Positions 1 to 12,200 of a stretch of DNA of 64,000 nucleotides are shown here, one piece after another (within the stretch, counting starts at the first letter, position 1; each line of letters starts with the position of its first letter). Source of the DNA: Spongilla lacustris (lineage: Eukaryota > Porifera > Demospongiae > Spongillida > Spongillidae). Made by a program: the position numbers and the translations under genes. Under the pieces are notes generated by a model that had not been told where the DNA came from, made no database searches, and saw only the letters and a program-made list of their open reading frames with translations. Where the stretch lies: contig OX442435.1 in NCBI GenBank assembly GCA_949361645.1, positions 3,396,220 to 3,460,219 on the forward strand, written 5' to 3'.

Positions 1-420
1 ACAGCGCACTAGTCGAGATTTGCACTGCGCACTGACTATGGGATGGCGAATGGTTTGGTTACGTCACTAACTATTAAAGCGGCTATTAACAAACAGTTCG
101 AAGTTCTAATGCTCTAATGCTGCACCGAAACGATCCAGAGGTCTTTCGTTGCCTCCAATATACTAGTTGGGCGTAGGTCGGGTATTTAATCAAGCCCATA
201 CCAGGTACACATACCCGACCTTCTCCCAAAACGCGAAGGTCAGGCTACGCCCAACTAGTATATTGGAGGCAACGAAAGACCTCTGGATCGTTTCGGTGCA
301 GCATTAGAGCATTAGAACTTCGAACTGTTTGTTAATAGCCGCTTTAATAGTTAGTGACGTAACCAAACCATTCGCCATCCCATAGTCAGTGCGCAGTGCA
401 AATCTCGACTAGTGCGCTGT
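1..420. repeat. Perfect 176-nt inverted repeat (foldback element)
   Basis: Bases 1-176 are the exact reverse complement of 245-420, around a 68-nt spacer that itself holds a short inverted pair (near 175-185 and 211-220). I compared the arms block by block and found no mismatch, so the element is young or maintained by conversion. The left arm reaches the window edge, so it may continue upstream. The outer end carries the unit of the adjacent 23-bp tandem array. No coding capacity is visible; it is probably a non-autonomous DNA transposon or foldback element. Confidence 0.95.
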
Positions 421-627
421 GCTAACCTCAACTAGTGCTGGGTGCTAACCTCAACTAGTGCTGGGTGCAAACCTCAATTAGTGCGCGGTGCAAACCTCAA
501 CTAGTGCGCGGTGCAAATCTCAACTAGTGCGCGGTGCAAATCTCAACTAGTGCGCTGTGCACGGTGCAACCTCAACTAGTGCGCGGTGCAAACTTCAAGT
601 AGTGCGTGGCGCAACTGTCTTAGTGCG
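396..627. repeat. 23-bp tandem repeat array, about 10 units
   Basis: About ten units of roughly 23 bp, each containing GTGCAAA, CTCAACTAGTG and CGCG with small variations. The first unit lies inside the end of the palindrome (396-418), so the array looks like a repeated copy of the element's terminus. Units lose regularity after about 560. Confidence 0.9.
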
Positions 628-2278
628 CGACCTACCGGGCCACCGTAAAAATGGGAGCAACGCACACTTTGCAGTGATTCATATTTCATTAATGAAAAGA
701 TAGTAGGTGCTGGTGTAACACCTCATTACGGAGCTACATGTATTTGATGTCATGTTTGAAATGATGTCGTGTCTACAATATATTGTCCAGAACATATGGA
801 CTTGAGCGTTTTCCCAGACCCACTTTTCACGTAGCGGTGATGTAATCCATCCGCTGCTGTGAAAATCTGGGTTTGGGTACGAGACTAGTGAGACACTACT
901 ACATTCTTTACCAACAGCGTATTGTTACAAACCCCCCAAACCACTCATACATGCCATAACTTGTAAACATGTAGTAACGAAAAGTTTAGAATTGGACACA
1001 AATAACTAGATAAGAAGCCAAGTCAATAAGCTGAATAGGACTTCCGACAATCAAAACTAATAGACACCAACGCGAACCTCTAGAAAAACGAGAAACCCAA
1101 GTTCAAGAAAATGGTGTAACTGTCAAGCATATAGCGTGACGTCACTATGCAATATGTATAGCATTGCAAATTGCGCATGCGCAATACTATTTCGTGAATA
1201 AATTAACATCTTTATGACCCATCAATTCAGTATATACTGATGCATGTTTCCATTGCTGGAGTTTGATGGAGGCCGTCCTAAATTTTGTCGCGGTAACGCT
1301 ACTTTCTTGTTGCGCTAATGCGACAAACCGCCAGGTGTCGGGGGGTTAAGTCACAATTCTAAGTCACAATTTCTTGGTCAATCTATGATTAATTCCATTG
1401 CAGCCTTTTGTTGCAGGTTTTAATTTCTTTATCAATTGACAAGACATTCCAGTTAATATGCCTACATGTAAGCAGCACACAACAAAATTTTACTGTGAAT
1501 CAAAGGTGTGGCTCTTGTACACATACCAATTATCTAGTTATGAACCACCCTTGCTTTGGCTTGTTGTCAAAAGCTTAACAAGAACCTGAACATGCTTTCT
1601 CCGGTGGAATTTGACCACTTGAGTGCAAAGCATTCCAGCTTCAACTAGGGTCAGTGCATATTACATGTATGATACAATCCTCAAGCTAACTTACGCATAT
1701 ACACAAGTACATGTATATATATATATCGAGAGTTACGGCAGTAACTCTCATATAGGATTTGTGCCGTATCATGAAATCATTTAAAAAACGCGTCCGGCGT
1801 ATAACTCACGAACCGAGAAACGGATAGTGTCGCTCTTTATTGCTATCGATCCACAATGGAAATACGATCATTTTCATGTTTTGTTCCAGTCGCCAAACCG
1901 TTTACTTTAAGAGAACAAAAAAGCTCGTAGTTCTCGTTCCCAGACCGTAATTTGTCCATAGTCGTCGTCGTCTTTATGGGTGAGTATAACTCGAGATAGG
2001 AAAGGTTTTAAAGAGCGCCAGTTACACCAAAAATCGTAGAAGAATCTGACAATACATCTTCAGATATCAGATATATAAATAAAGCATGTAACCAATATAC
2101 GTAATTTGCAGCTGTTCTCGCGCGCCAAGATATCAGTACGTAATCACTATATTAAAACAAAACCGTTTCCATGACAATGTTGCAGAATTGTGTATGATTG
2201 GCATGGAACAGGTGGGAGTTTCATTTGTGTTTTTAGTTTTGCTCACCACTTTTAGCTAGCGAAGTTGTTTTTGTCAAA
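628..2278. other. Non-coding stretch with dispersed repeat fragments
   Basis: No convincing gene. It contains half of a TAGTCTCG-type MITE (806-890: a CACGTAGCGGTGATG block followed by GGGTACGAGACTAG), a small (AT)n run near 1716-1728, and a segment at 1993-2028 that recurs at 52327-52361 (shared core GGTTTTAAAGAGCGCCA). Confidence 0.6.
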
Positions 2279-2590
2279 ATGCCTTTATGGCTACGAAAGA
2301 GGAAAGCTAAGCGACGAGAGGAATACCTCCTAAATCGAGACTATGAGTTAGAGTCCTCCCGAGTTCGGTACGATGCTGATGCTGAACAAAGGCGGGCGTC
2401 TGCTCGGGATATGTACAGAGCAAATCTGGAGTCAAACCAAGCTTCTAAGAGGTGGCAACAGGAAAAGAATTCTGTTGCGTCTAAGAAGCGGCGTTATGAA
2501 CTGAACTCAGACGAGAAATGAGCTTCTAAGAGGGAAAGCTTGGCGCGTGAGTATCGAACTAATGGAACAGCTGCAAATATAACACAACGG
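2279..2590 (+). pseudogene. Basic, charged ORF interrupted by an in-frame TGA
   Basis: An ATG opens an 80-codon frame that is very rich in Arg, Lys and Glu, with a degenerate repeat (Y-R-x-N-x-E and A-S-K-R motifs). A TGA at 2519-2521 ends it, but the same frame continues directly with A-S-K-R-E-S-L-A-R-E-Y-R-T-N, the same repeat. The stop is therefore probably a mutation inside a longer repetitive region. Arg/Glu-rich repeats like this are typical of the N-termini of Helitron-type proteins in invertebrates; that link is inference. No helicase or replication-initiator motif follows. Confidence 0.4.
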
Positions 2591-2690
2591 CTGGATTTTA
2601 TCGTACAATCGTATTTACTTCTACATTGTACTACATGTACATGTACACCTATATACTATAGTAGTCACTTATTTTAAAAAATGAATGAAA

Positions 2691-2967
2691 CAAGATATAA
2701 AAAACATTCTCTCTGAGAAAGTTAGTGGTATATAGGATTTGAAGGCAATGGTGGTGTAAAAAGAAAGGGAACAAGGGATTCAGTGGAGATACAATGATTA
2801 TTCCTATATTTAGCACCGTATAGAACGTCATTACAATTATGTTGCTAAATATAGGAATAATCATTGTATCTCCACTGAATCCCTTGTTCCCTTTCTTTTT
2901 ACACCACCATTGCCTTCAAATCCTATATACCACTAACTTTCTCAGAGAGAATGTTCTTTATATCTTG
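2691..2967. repeat. MITE-like inverted repeat (~277 bp), CAAG...CTTG ends
   Basis: The two arms (about 2691-2814 and 2842-2967) are near-perfect reverse complements. The terminal ~70 bp (CTCTGAGAAAG, then GGTGGTGTAAAAAG) are shared with the elements at 19578-19872 and 56055-56262, which defines a family. There is no ORF of its own; short reading frames here are artefacts of the repeat. Confidence 0.9.
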
Positions 2968-4116
2968 TATACATTATATGTACATGTACATGTAGGGTTG
3001 AAGGCTCTCAATGTTTCTGAATGTCCATCACCCTTGCCCTCTAAACCCTTGTCTTATTCCAAGATGAAACTACTTCCAGCAAGATCATTGACTGCAGCTA
3101 ACAACCATCTTGCGTCAGTCCAAACACTCATGTGGTTCAGTGGTGGGCAATCTTGTTGTGAGAGTATCAGTACAAGGGGAAATAAGCACACACATGCATC
3201 GTAGATGGGCTGTCTAAATTACCAAATTGTCAGAAGTTACATGTATGAGTACTTTTACGGTGGAAATGCTCAGCTAGTGGCAATACAAGCAATCTCCAAT
3301 ACCTGTGACTGCTTAGAAAGTACATATACATGTACATGTCATGTACCAGATTTGAACATGAGAAAGTTCTATTAGTACATATACACTACACTGAGCCTCA
3401 GGCTAAAAGTTAATACATGTATGAAGTTGTGTGCTACTACTCCTACATGTACATGTAACTAAATGTCGCAATTATATGTACAGGTTGCACATGAGTGTAA
3501 ACCCTAATGCAAAAACCATTGCACCCATAAAGTACACAAAGAATGCATATAGTGTAAACACACCTGGGGACCTCTAGCACAGGTAGAAATCCCTGCAGCT
3601 AAGGAACCCACCAGCCACAAACAGAAAAGCAATGGAGAGGATGACTTGTTTGTAACTTCAAACAATTGCAACCTGCAGTTGAAGTACTGTATAATTTGCC
3701 AAGGCATGTGCATTAACACATGTACATATATGTACATGTACATGTAGCTACATGTAGTATAATACAAATTAAACCACACTCACAGAGTACATTTATCAGC
3801 TCTCAACTTATGCCACAAACATTGGCCACTTTTTTCCAGCTCTACTTAGTGTACAAGTACATTTACAATGTGCCGATAACCAAATATCCTTGATGACTAG
3901 GCAGCGTTCTACATGTACATGCAGATTACAATAATTGTTCCCTGCTATAGAAAGCATATTATTGCTGAAACAAACAGCTTCCATGCATGATTTTAATTAC
4001 AATGATACAAACAGAAGTAAATGTACCTATCCTAAATTCCAAAATGTTTCATGTAAATTAAAGTAAGCTGACTGCTACATGTACATTTTCAACCTGATTC
4101 ATGTATATATATATAT
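2968..4116. other. Non-coding stretch with (ACATGT)n runs
   Basis: No gene seen. Many TACATGTA palindromes. A segment around 3784-3850 resembles 7066-7135 (ATTTATCAGCTC and CAAACATTGG blocks), another degraded dispersed repeat. Confidence 0.5.
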
Positions 4117-4936
4117 GGGACAGTTTCCGACAAAATGGCCCTTCGTATATATATATAAAATGTTATAATAATGCTTCTCTTTTGAATTGCTATATCTTCC
4201 AAACGGTTAACGCTATCAACTTCCTATTTTCAACACTTCATACTACACCATTTCTCTATGGCAAAATACCTCCCGGGGCCCCGCACTTGCTCCGTGCCAG
4301 TATTGCAACGTCCGATACCCCTGTGGGTTCAAACCTGCCATAACTTTCTGTAGGAGTAATCAAATCGCTTCAAATTCGGTTTGTAGGTGGAGAGGTCCTA
4401 TACCTATCTGGTTGTTCTGTTCATTAATCTTTATGCCATCCGTTACGGAGATACAGTTGAACAAACTACGTGCACGCTTTCACGCTCGATTCGCGCCAAT
4501 GATTTGGGCAAATTGCGTTCCGCTCAATGTATGGGGAGGCGGGGATTATAACATTGGCGCGAATCAAGCGGGAAAACGTGCACGTAGTTTGTTCAACTGT
4601 ATCTCCGTAACGGATGGCATAAAAATTAACGAACAGAACAACCAGATAGGTATAGGACCTCTCCACCTACAAACCGAATTTGAAGCGATTTGATTACTCC
4701 TACAGAAAGTTATGTTGAGTTTGAATCCGGTGGGGTATCGGACGTTGCAATACTGGCACGGAGCAAGTTCAAGACCCCAAAATGTATTCAACCGTAGAGA
4801 AATAATGTGGTATGAAGTGTTGAAAATAGGAAGTCGATAGTCTTAACCGTTCGGAAGTTATTACGATTCAAATGCAAAGCAATTTTATAAGATTTTATAG
4901 TTATAAACGAAGGGCCATTTTGTCGGAAACTGTCCC
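4117..4936. repeat. 820-bp foldback element inserted in a (TA)n run
   Basis: The termini read GGGACAGTTTCCGACAAAA at the left and its reverse complement at the right. Arms of about 390 bp (4117-4505 and 4550-4936) are diverged inverted copies, so the frames inside are repeat artefacts. Both sides abut (TA)n, consistent with TA target choice as in Tc1/mariner-like elements (inference). A lone terminus-like piece occurs near 12815-12830. Confidence 0.88.
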
Positions 4937-5954
4937 ATATATATATATATATATATATACAGAGAAGTAGGTTCAACACCTTTTTTTATACATGTAGTGG
5001 TATCACAAATACAGTATATTGAGGTGATGGCTTAAAGTAAATTTTCAACTTGATTCATTTTCTATGATCAAAAACATATTGATGGCATAATGTATTTTAA
5101 TCACAGTTTGGTAGTGCACATTAGTGGCTCTACAATACCATCAGACTCCACCACCATACAGCATCACCTACATGTACCTTTCAGCAGCAGTATAGTAGAA
5201 TGCACACAGCACCACAACTCCAATGTAATTGAAAGCCTTCCGAAGTTTGGCAGTGTCGATGGAACAACCCTCCAAATACACAATAATGGCTACAATGGTC
5301 AACACAAACACATGTAGTGACAGACATTCTTCAGCTCATACAATGGCAACACCCGAAATGTACTACATGTAGTACTTACGTTCAGTAGCACCAGTTATCC
5401 ATACCATCCACAAGCCTGCATATACAGCAAGCCTGCACATCATTATCAGACATACATGTACATGTCAAGGCATAATACACTCACAAGAGGTACATGTACA
5501 TGTTGCACATGTACAGACACAAGCATAACGAACAACAAAGGAGACAGTTGAATAAAAATGAAACTCACACAACCAGCAAGGTAGTCATTCCATGGAAGCG
5601 TCCACGTGCAAGGTGTACACAACACGTAGCATTGCAAGGTGTGTTACAGTACAAATTCAGGACAAGATTGAGATCCTGAAATGGTGGAAATTGATGTAAA
5701 ACTATACAACTGCTTGTACATGTACATGTATCTTGTATACATGTACATGTACATGTATGATATGGACAAGTAGGACAGTACACATGTATATACAAGTAGC
5801 TTCGTCACATCATGCTTAAGAGAAGCATTATCAGTGTACTTCACACTAGCACAAGATATCACAGTACATCCACATGTAAGGTTCAAACACTCCCAAAAAG
5901 ATATACATGAAGGAATAGGCACTCCATACAAATCCAACAGTTCAGAACAAAGTA

Positions 5955-7034
5955 GGGTCAATACACCTCCTTTGACAAAGCAGATGGACAGCACCTCTCA
6001 GATATTGATGCAACTTCCCATATATCGTTGCCTTCATATGAAAAGACATTTGACCATTTATTACTTAAATAACCTTAATGGTTTATGGGATACGCATTGC
6101 TGAATAATTAACCACTTCACTGATAAGCTCAACTTTATCTTCATATCCACTTTGAACATAGTTGCATGTTTTACATCAAATCCAAGATCTTATGAAATAC
6201 AATGAATACACTGTATATCATATGCATTTTGGAGGGAGGTGAAAGGGTTAAACAATAAATTGGTTTATAACACAGATTTCACTAATACTGTATGAAGAAG
6301 GTTGATAATCACCACTTTTTTTAACTGGTGTGGACATAATAATGAACTTCCTGTTTTTGAAACATAAAAATGTTGATTATAGATAACCCCCTGAGAACCT
6401 GAAATGGTTTTATGTGTAGCAGCCATTTTGAGTTGACTTAACTGTAACATTCCAACCTCAGCAGTCAAAACTACAGTGTTCATCTGTATGTTAAACAGTT
6501 TATCTTTTACTGTTGATTACTGAGGAAGTAACGCACTTAGCCACTCACTTTTAAATCAACTCAAAATGGCTGCTACACATAAAATCGTTTCAGGTTCTCT
6601 CGATCAGGGGTTATCCATAATCAACATTTTTTTATTTTTCAGTGCATTATTACATGTATGTCCACACCAGTAAAAAAAGCACTTGGTGATTATCAACCTT
6701 CTTCATATAGTATTAGTGAAATCTGTGTTATAAACTAATTTATTGTTTACCCTTTCACCTCCCTCCAAAATACATACAATATATTGATTGTACTTCATAA
6801 GATCTTGGATTTGATGTAAAACATGCAACTATGTTCAAAGTGGATATGAAGATAAAACATTTCAAAGGTGAGCTTATCAGTGAAGTGATTAATTATACAG
6901 CAATGCATATCTCCTAAACCATTAAGGTTATTAAAGTAATAATCTTCTCATATAAAGACAACCATATATGGGAAGTTGCATCAATATCTGAGAGGTGCTG
7001 TCCATCTACTTTGTCAAAGGAGGTGTATTGACCC
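5955..7034. repeat. 1.08-kb foldback element, GGGTCAATACACC ends
   Basis: Left arm 5955-~6440 and right arm ~6556-7034 are inverted copies with scattered mismatches and small indels, separated by about 115 nt. Matching landmarks include the GGAGGGAGGTGAAAGGGT block (6231-6248) and its complement (about 6750-6768). No transposase ORF, so it is probably a non-autonomous element. Confidence 0.9.
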
Positions 7035-9209
7035 GCTACCTACTCTATGATTTCAACACACTCACAGAGCACTTTTATCAGCCCTAAACATATACTACAC
7101 ACATTGGGCATTTTTATCAGCTCCAGTGAGTTCACAACTTCAGCCACACCAATAGATATGGTCACATACATGTGTGGAGTAAACAAACTGCTGGATCTAA
7201 ATTTAGTATCATCTGCCATACTGACAAACCAGAGTGGCCAACTGTTCCAGAAGGTGGCATTCCACTGTTCCATGAAAATCATATCAAGGATACTGTATGT
7301 TATGAGGGCAACCATTTTGCAGGGGCTTCAAATGATAGCTACTACATGTACTTGAAACTAATAGGAGATGGAACCTCAATTATTATCAATGCAGTGTGTG
7401 TTTCCTGCCATGATTGGTTGGGGCTTGAAATTACTGGGCCAAAAATACATGGATCTTCATGCGAATGTCAGCACCAAAGTCTGACACAAATAAATTAATA
7501 CTCGTATTTCCATTGCGATCACTTCTCTTCTAGCTAAATGTTGAATATGACTGATGCAGAGTGAAACGGCTGACTAAACACAGAATCACACATCTTTTGT
7601 CAGTGGTGTTCAAACTGTTTTACTGGGTTTGTTTGTCATCTGGCAAATCAATTCGCAAATACACATGTACATGTACATGCTGCAGTTACAACCAAAAGCG
7701 TTTGTTGAATGATGAACACAGAAGCAGCTACTTAAAAACAAAGAAGTCAGATGACAAGCTAAAAAATCCATTTGTTGGCAATTACATGTAGTTTGTCAAC
7801 AGTGCTGCACAATCAGATTTTTAGATATACATACCACTATTCCCAAACAACGAAGAGCTGAAAAAAATTGTAGACCAATGGCTCTTTCATATACATGTAG
7901 ACCATTCAGTGTACACTTTGTAAAGTTCAGATAACGTTTGGTACATGTACACATGTACGTCTGACATACCATACCTCAGATAAATATCCAGTTTTATGCT
8001 TTTCAGTGCCTCTCTCCAAAGTAGGTACTGCAAGTGCTGCCAAATACACAATGGAAGAGTTGGGAGAAAGTCTGAAGAAGTAAAAGTCTGTAAGTCACAT
8101 GTTGTACATGTACACTGCCCAAGGTATCGCAATCCTAAGCAGTTCATTATATGTGTACATGTACAATGTACATGTAAAATGTACTTAAGAGATTCTACAT
8201 TGTATTCAAATGAAGTGAGATAATTCATTAATGTTCTGTACCAATAATAACTAATAATTCACATGTACATGTACGATTTGGAGTTTTCCGTTTTTAGTAA
8301 TTACACCTGTATGTGATTTTGGCATCACTATCTTTTCAAAGACCAACATTGAATGAGCAACTTTTAAACAATGGAGTGGTCATTAAGCTGCACCTGAATA
8401 CAGCAGTACCTTTTGCATATGTACATTATGTACATGTACATGTACATGCATGATAAACAGCAAGGAAGTGATTGGAAAAGAAAATAACCCCACTTAGGAA
8501 CAAAGATTTTCAATCAGTGCTGATGAATTCGTGCAATTACATACCATAAAAATGTGATGCGCAAAACTTCCATCATACCCATGCATGACACTTCTGAATA
8601 AGAACTGCTACTGCAATCAAACTAGCATCCACACAAGTATTGAGACATGTTAATATATGACATGAGACTCACACATACATTTATATATCTATATTTTTAT
8701 ATCTCCCTCTCATAGAGAAACAAGAAATGAGGTGGGCTCCAGATAAGCAGAACAAATCAAAATCTCCAACTGCTACCCTCACAGAAAGGACATTACCCAT
8801 CGTACATGTACATGTACACATGTAAGTGCACATGCCTGTGCAATAGCACAGCACAACTCTTTCTTCCAGCTGTCACTTTTTGGTTCTACATGTACATGTA
8901 TGCACATTGCAATCTCTCACACCCTAGTGATAACATCAACAACTCTTCTGAAATACATTACCCATGCTGGTACATGTACATCACCATGCATTATGATCTG
9001 TGCCACTTGGCTATATGCATTTATGTACATGTACATGTACAACTCTGCTAACCAAATACATTGAGCTGTTTACAAATTACATGTATCAACCCAATGCAAG
9101 CATATACATACATGTACATGTACAATATAAATACATGAACAAAGTACATACATGTACAATGTACATGTAGATGTAGGTCACAGTACATGTACATGTACAC
9201 ACAGCTTAC
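7035..9209. other. Largely non-coding; two possible minus-strand exons
   Basis: Rich in ACATGT runs. Two minus-strand segments have acceptor and donor signals and open frames: 8545-8593 (ends in frame before GTATGT) and 7975-8087 (before GTATGG). In matching phase they read S-V-M-H-G-Y-D-G...H-I-F-M followed by T-F-T-S-S-D-F-L-P. They may be 3' exons of the gene whose exons lie at 9210-13568, but at least one linking exon is missing. Confidence 0.3.
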
Positions 9210-12200
9210 ACACAATCCATAAACATCAACGTACTTCGAGTACTTCTCTTCAGCCAAACGAGAACATTTCAACACCTCCTCTGCTGCATCACTTACACCG
9301 TTGGGCGCCAAGGTTACTATTTTACTAAATGGAGCAGTCTTAAGTAGCTCTCTCTGTGAAGCAATCAGTAAGTCTATGTTGCCTGTTGGAAAATAAGCTT
9401 ATTACATGTACATGCAGTAACCCAAACATGACCCAAAACAATGCACAATGCATAATCAAGACACAAATGCTAATAATGAACTTGTAATCAAGACAGAACT
9501 ACTTGTACACAATCACAATATTCACAGACCAAAAGAAAACTGTGTACCAAAACGGAGCCGCATAACAACTGTTAATAATACTTGTACACAGCACCCTACA
9601 CAAATGAACAGACAAGTGTACATCTACACTGTACATGTACATGTAAAACATGTACTTCCATCATTAAGTGGGTACAATGTGTGATGCACATATGTACATG
9701 TATATGTACATGTGTTCCCAAATCTGTGCAAGTCTTTTAGATAGATTGTGTGCCTGTGTAACCTACACTGTATATTACATGGAAAACTTTGGTTATAGGC
9801 GAGAAATAACATGTCAAAAGAGAAAAGTGCCGAATAAATACTTGATGTTAGTACTCTATTTACATGTACATGTGCTTAGCTCTCCACCAACATACATTGG
9901 ACATGTACATGTACATACATGCACACATCATTGCAAAAATGATAAAAAGAACACATGTTCAGTTTTTCTTCTGGGAAAGAACCATTCAAACTGTACAGCC
10001 ATGTACATGTAGGCCAATTTATATTATGTATTATGCACAATGTACATGTACATATATATGCACTGACCTACATATATATATACAGGATGTATATTCACGT
10101 ACAATGTACGTCATGCACACAATTGATGATACAAGTAAATGTAAGGGAATTTACTACAGGCTTCAGTGCTATTTAATGGCACCCTGCAGGCATTTCTCTG
10201 ACAGTGGCACTGAAGTAATATTTTCATGGTACACACATTATGTACATTATCATACACTGATGAACATCGTACACGCACATACATGTAAAAATGCCCTTGG
10301 GAGGAGGGGATATGTAATTGCAATACATACCTGCACAACTATGAACAATATCCTTGGCATCAGGAGTGAATAATTGGGTTGGCTGATCAACAACCAGGGC
10401 TGCTTTGCCTGAAAGAGACTACATGGAAACACAATAACAATTACATGTATATCTACTTGTATCCGCACACCTACATGTACGAGTATTACAGTTCCATAGT
10501 CTGATAAATGTACATAGGTAACAAGTAAATACAGTGTACATTGTATGAGATTCAATTTGCGAAAAACAGTTCATCATTGTCAACAATTCAAAATAGATAG
10601 GCACAATGTATGAATTACATGTACAGGTACATGTACATGTACATGGTGTGTGATACATGTAGCTACATGTACACTTCATGGTGCACTTAAACACCACACA
10701 TGCAAATGTGCAATAATGTCTATACCAGTGCCCTGGAAAATATTAAATCAGAGTAACTCCTGATAAATTAATAATCTAATTGATTTACGCATGTACTATG
10801 ATCACAATATAATATAAGGTACATGTACATTAAAAAATGTAAATGTAGCTTAACATTCTAACATATACATGTACATGTGTGCAGACACATGTACAACTAC
10901 ACATGTGCTGCAGAAAGTCATGGAGTTAGGCTGGTACACTGTACATTGTGTATTACTTAAGACACTTCTGGCCAAAGTTGCCCTGGCCATGAGGGTGAGG
11001 TAGAGGCAACAAATACAATAAGATTCACATAATTAAAAATGGTTACGTACATGTACATGTACATGTACATGTAACAGTCAAAACCCTCTTAAATCAACAT
11101 ATTCAAAAGGAGAGTAAGTACTACATGTACATGCACAGGGTACTAGGGTGTTCCACAATCAAGGAAAATTAACCACACCCAGTTAATTAATTCTAAAAGA
11201 AAATAAGACTGCAATTAATAAAATGCTCCAAAATCAAGTATAAACAAATCAAATTTTCAATTTAGAATAACTCCTAAATGGTATGTACATGTAGTTAACT
11301 AAAGACAGTTTGCAGCTTTTACATGTACATGTAACCTACCCTCCCTACATTATATTATTACCCATGTAACTTGAAATATGTGGCATTGTACCTTGATTTG
11401 AAATGTAGAAGCTTTTGGACACCTAAATGTGTATTTTAGAATCATACGATTTTAATTATACTGTACATGTACATGCAGGTGTTGTTGGCAATTATTAATT
11501 GGCTTTAGCTACATGTGATTTGATTTCAGCATCAATATTTCAGCCCACATTGTTAGAACGTACATTTAACAACAATTATCAGTTTTCATTGACAACCTGT
11601 ACATAAAATGAATAAGCCAATGTAATCACTTCACAGATCAGACACAACCTTTGCTTTTTCCAATAACAACCTGTCTCTCTTATCACTAAGTTTCATGCTG
11701 GTGGACATTCCATTAATATAGTTGCACGATTCTTTCATGTACATTAAACGCCTGCTACTGTTGATGCATATATGTACATGTACATGTATCCACATGATCT
11801 ATAATAAATTGAATATGCCTAGGTATACTGTGTACCAAACATCTACATAGTACATTGTGTAGCTACATGTACATGTACATGTAAATGCGCACAGACTAAT
11901 TTATTCCTCATTGAGCATTTTGCCATTGATTATTAATAGCTGCCTGCAGCTGCTACAGCGTTTTATGTGATCAGGACTCCAAAAAGGAACAATTCTCATG
12001 TACATGTACACTAGCTGCAATAATCAGACAAGAGATTGGATAGCTAAAAAGAATATTTGGTACAGTGTATTCAAAATGATCTGAATCAGTTCCTATTTCC
12101 TTGTACATGTTGTATGTTTTTGCTAGCAGTGTGGGATTCAGTGAGATGTTGAGAAGGCTTCATGCCATACAAAGGTATACAGTAGTGCTCATTTGCAAAC

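Noticed and set aside
396..627. CRISPR-like array
   Set aside because: Units are contiguous with no spacers, and the genome is eukaryotic.
9210..9382. GT10 fucosyltransferase assignment for the 9210-13568 gene
   Set aside because: Only a Y-V-D-V-Y-G-like end and a signal anchor agree; the hallmark acceptor and donor motifs were not found.
9668..10373. Open frames rich in M-Y-M-Y, H-V-H-V or C-T-C-T, here and at 42790-42996, 8806-9051 and other places
   Set aside because: They are translations of (ACATGT)n runs, which have no stop in several frames.
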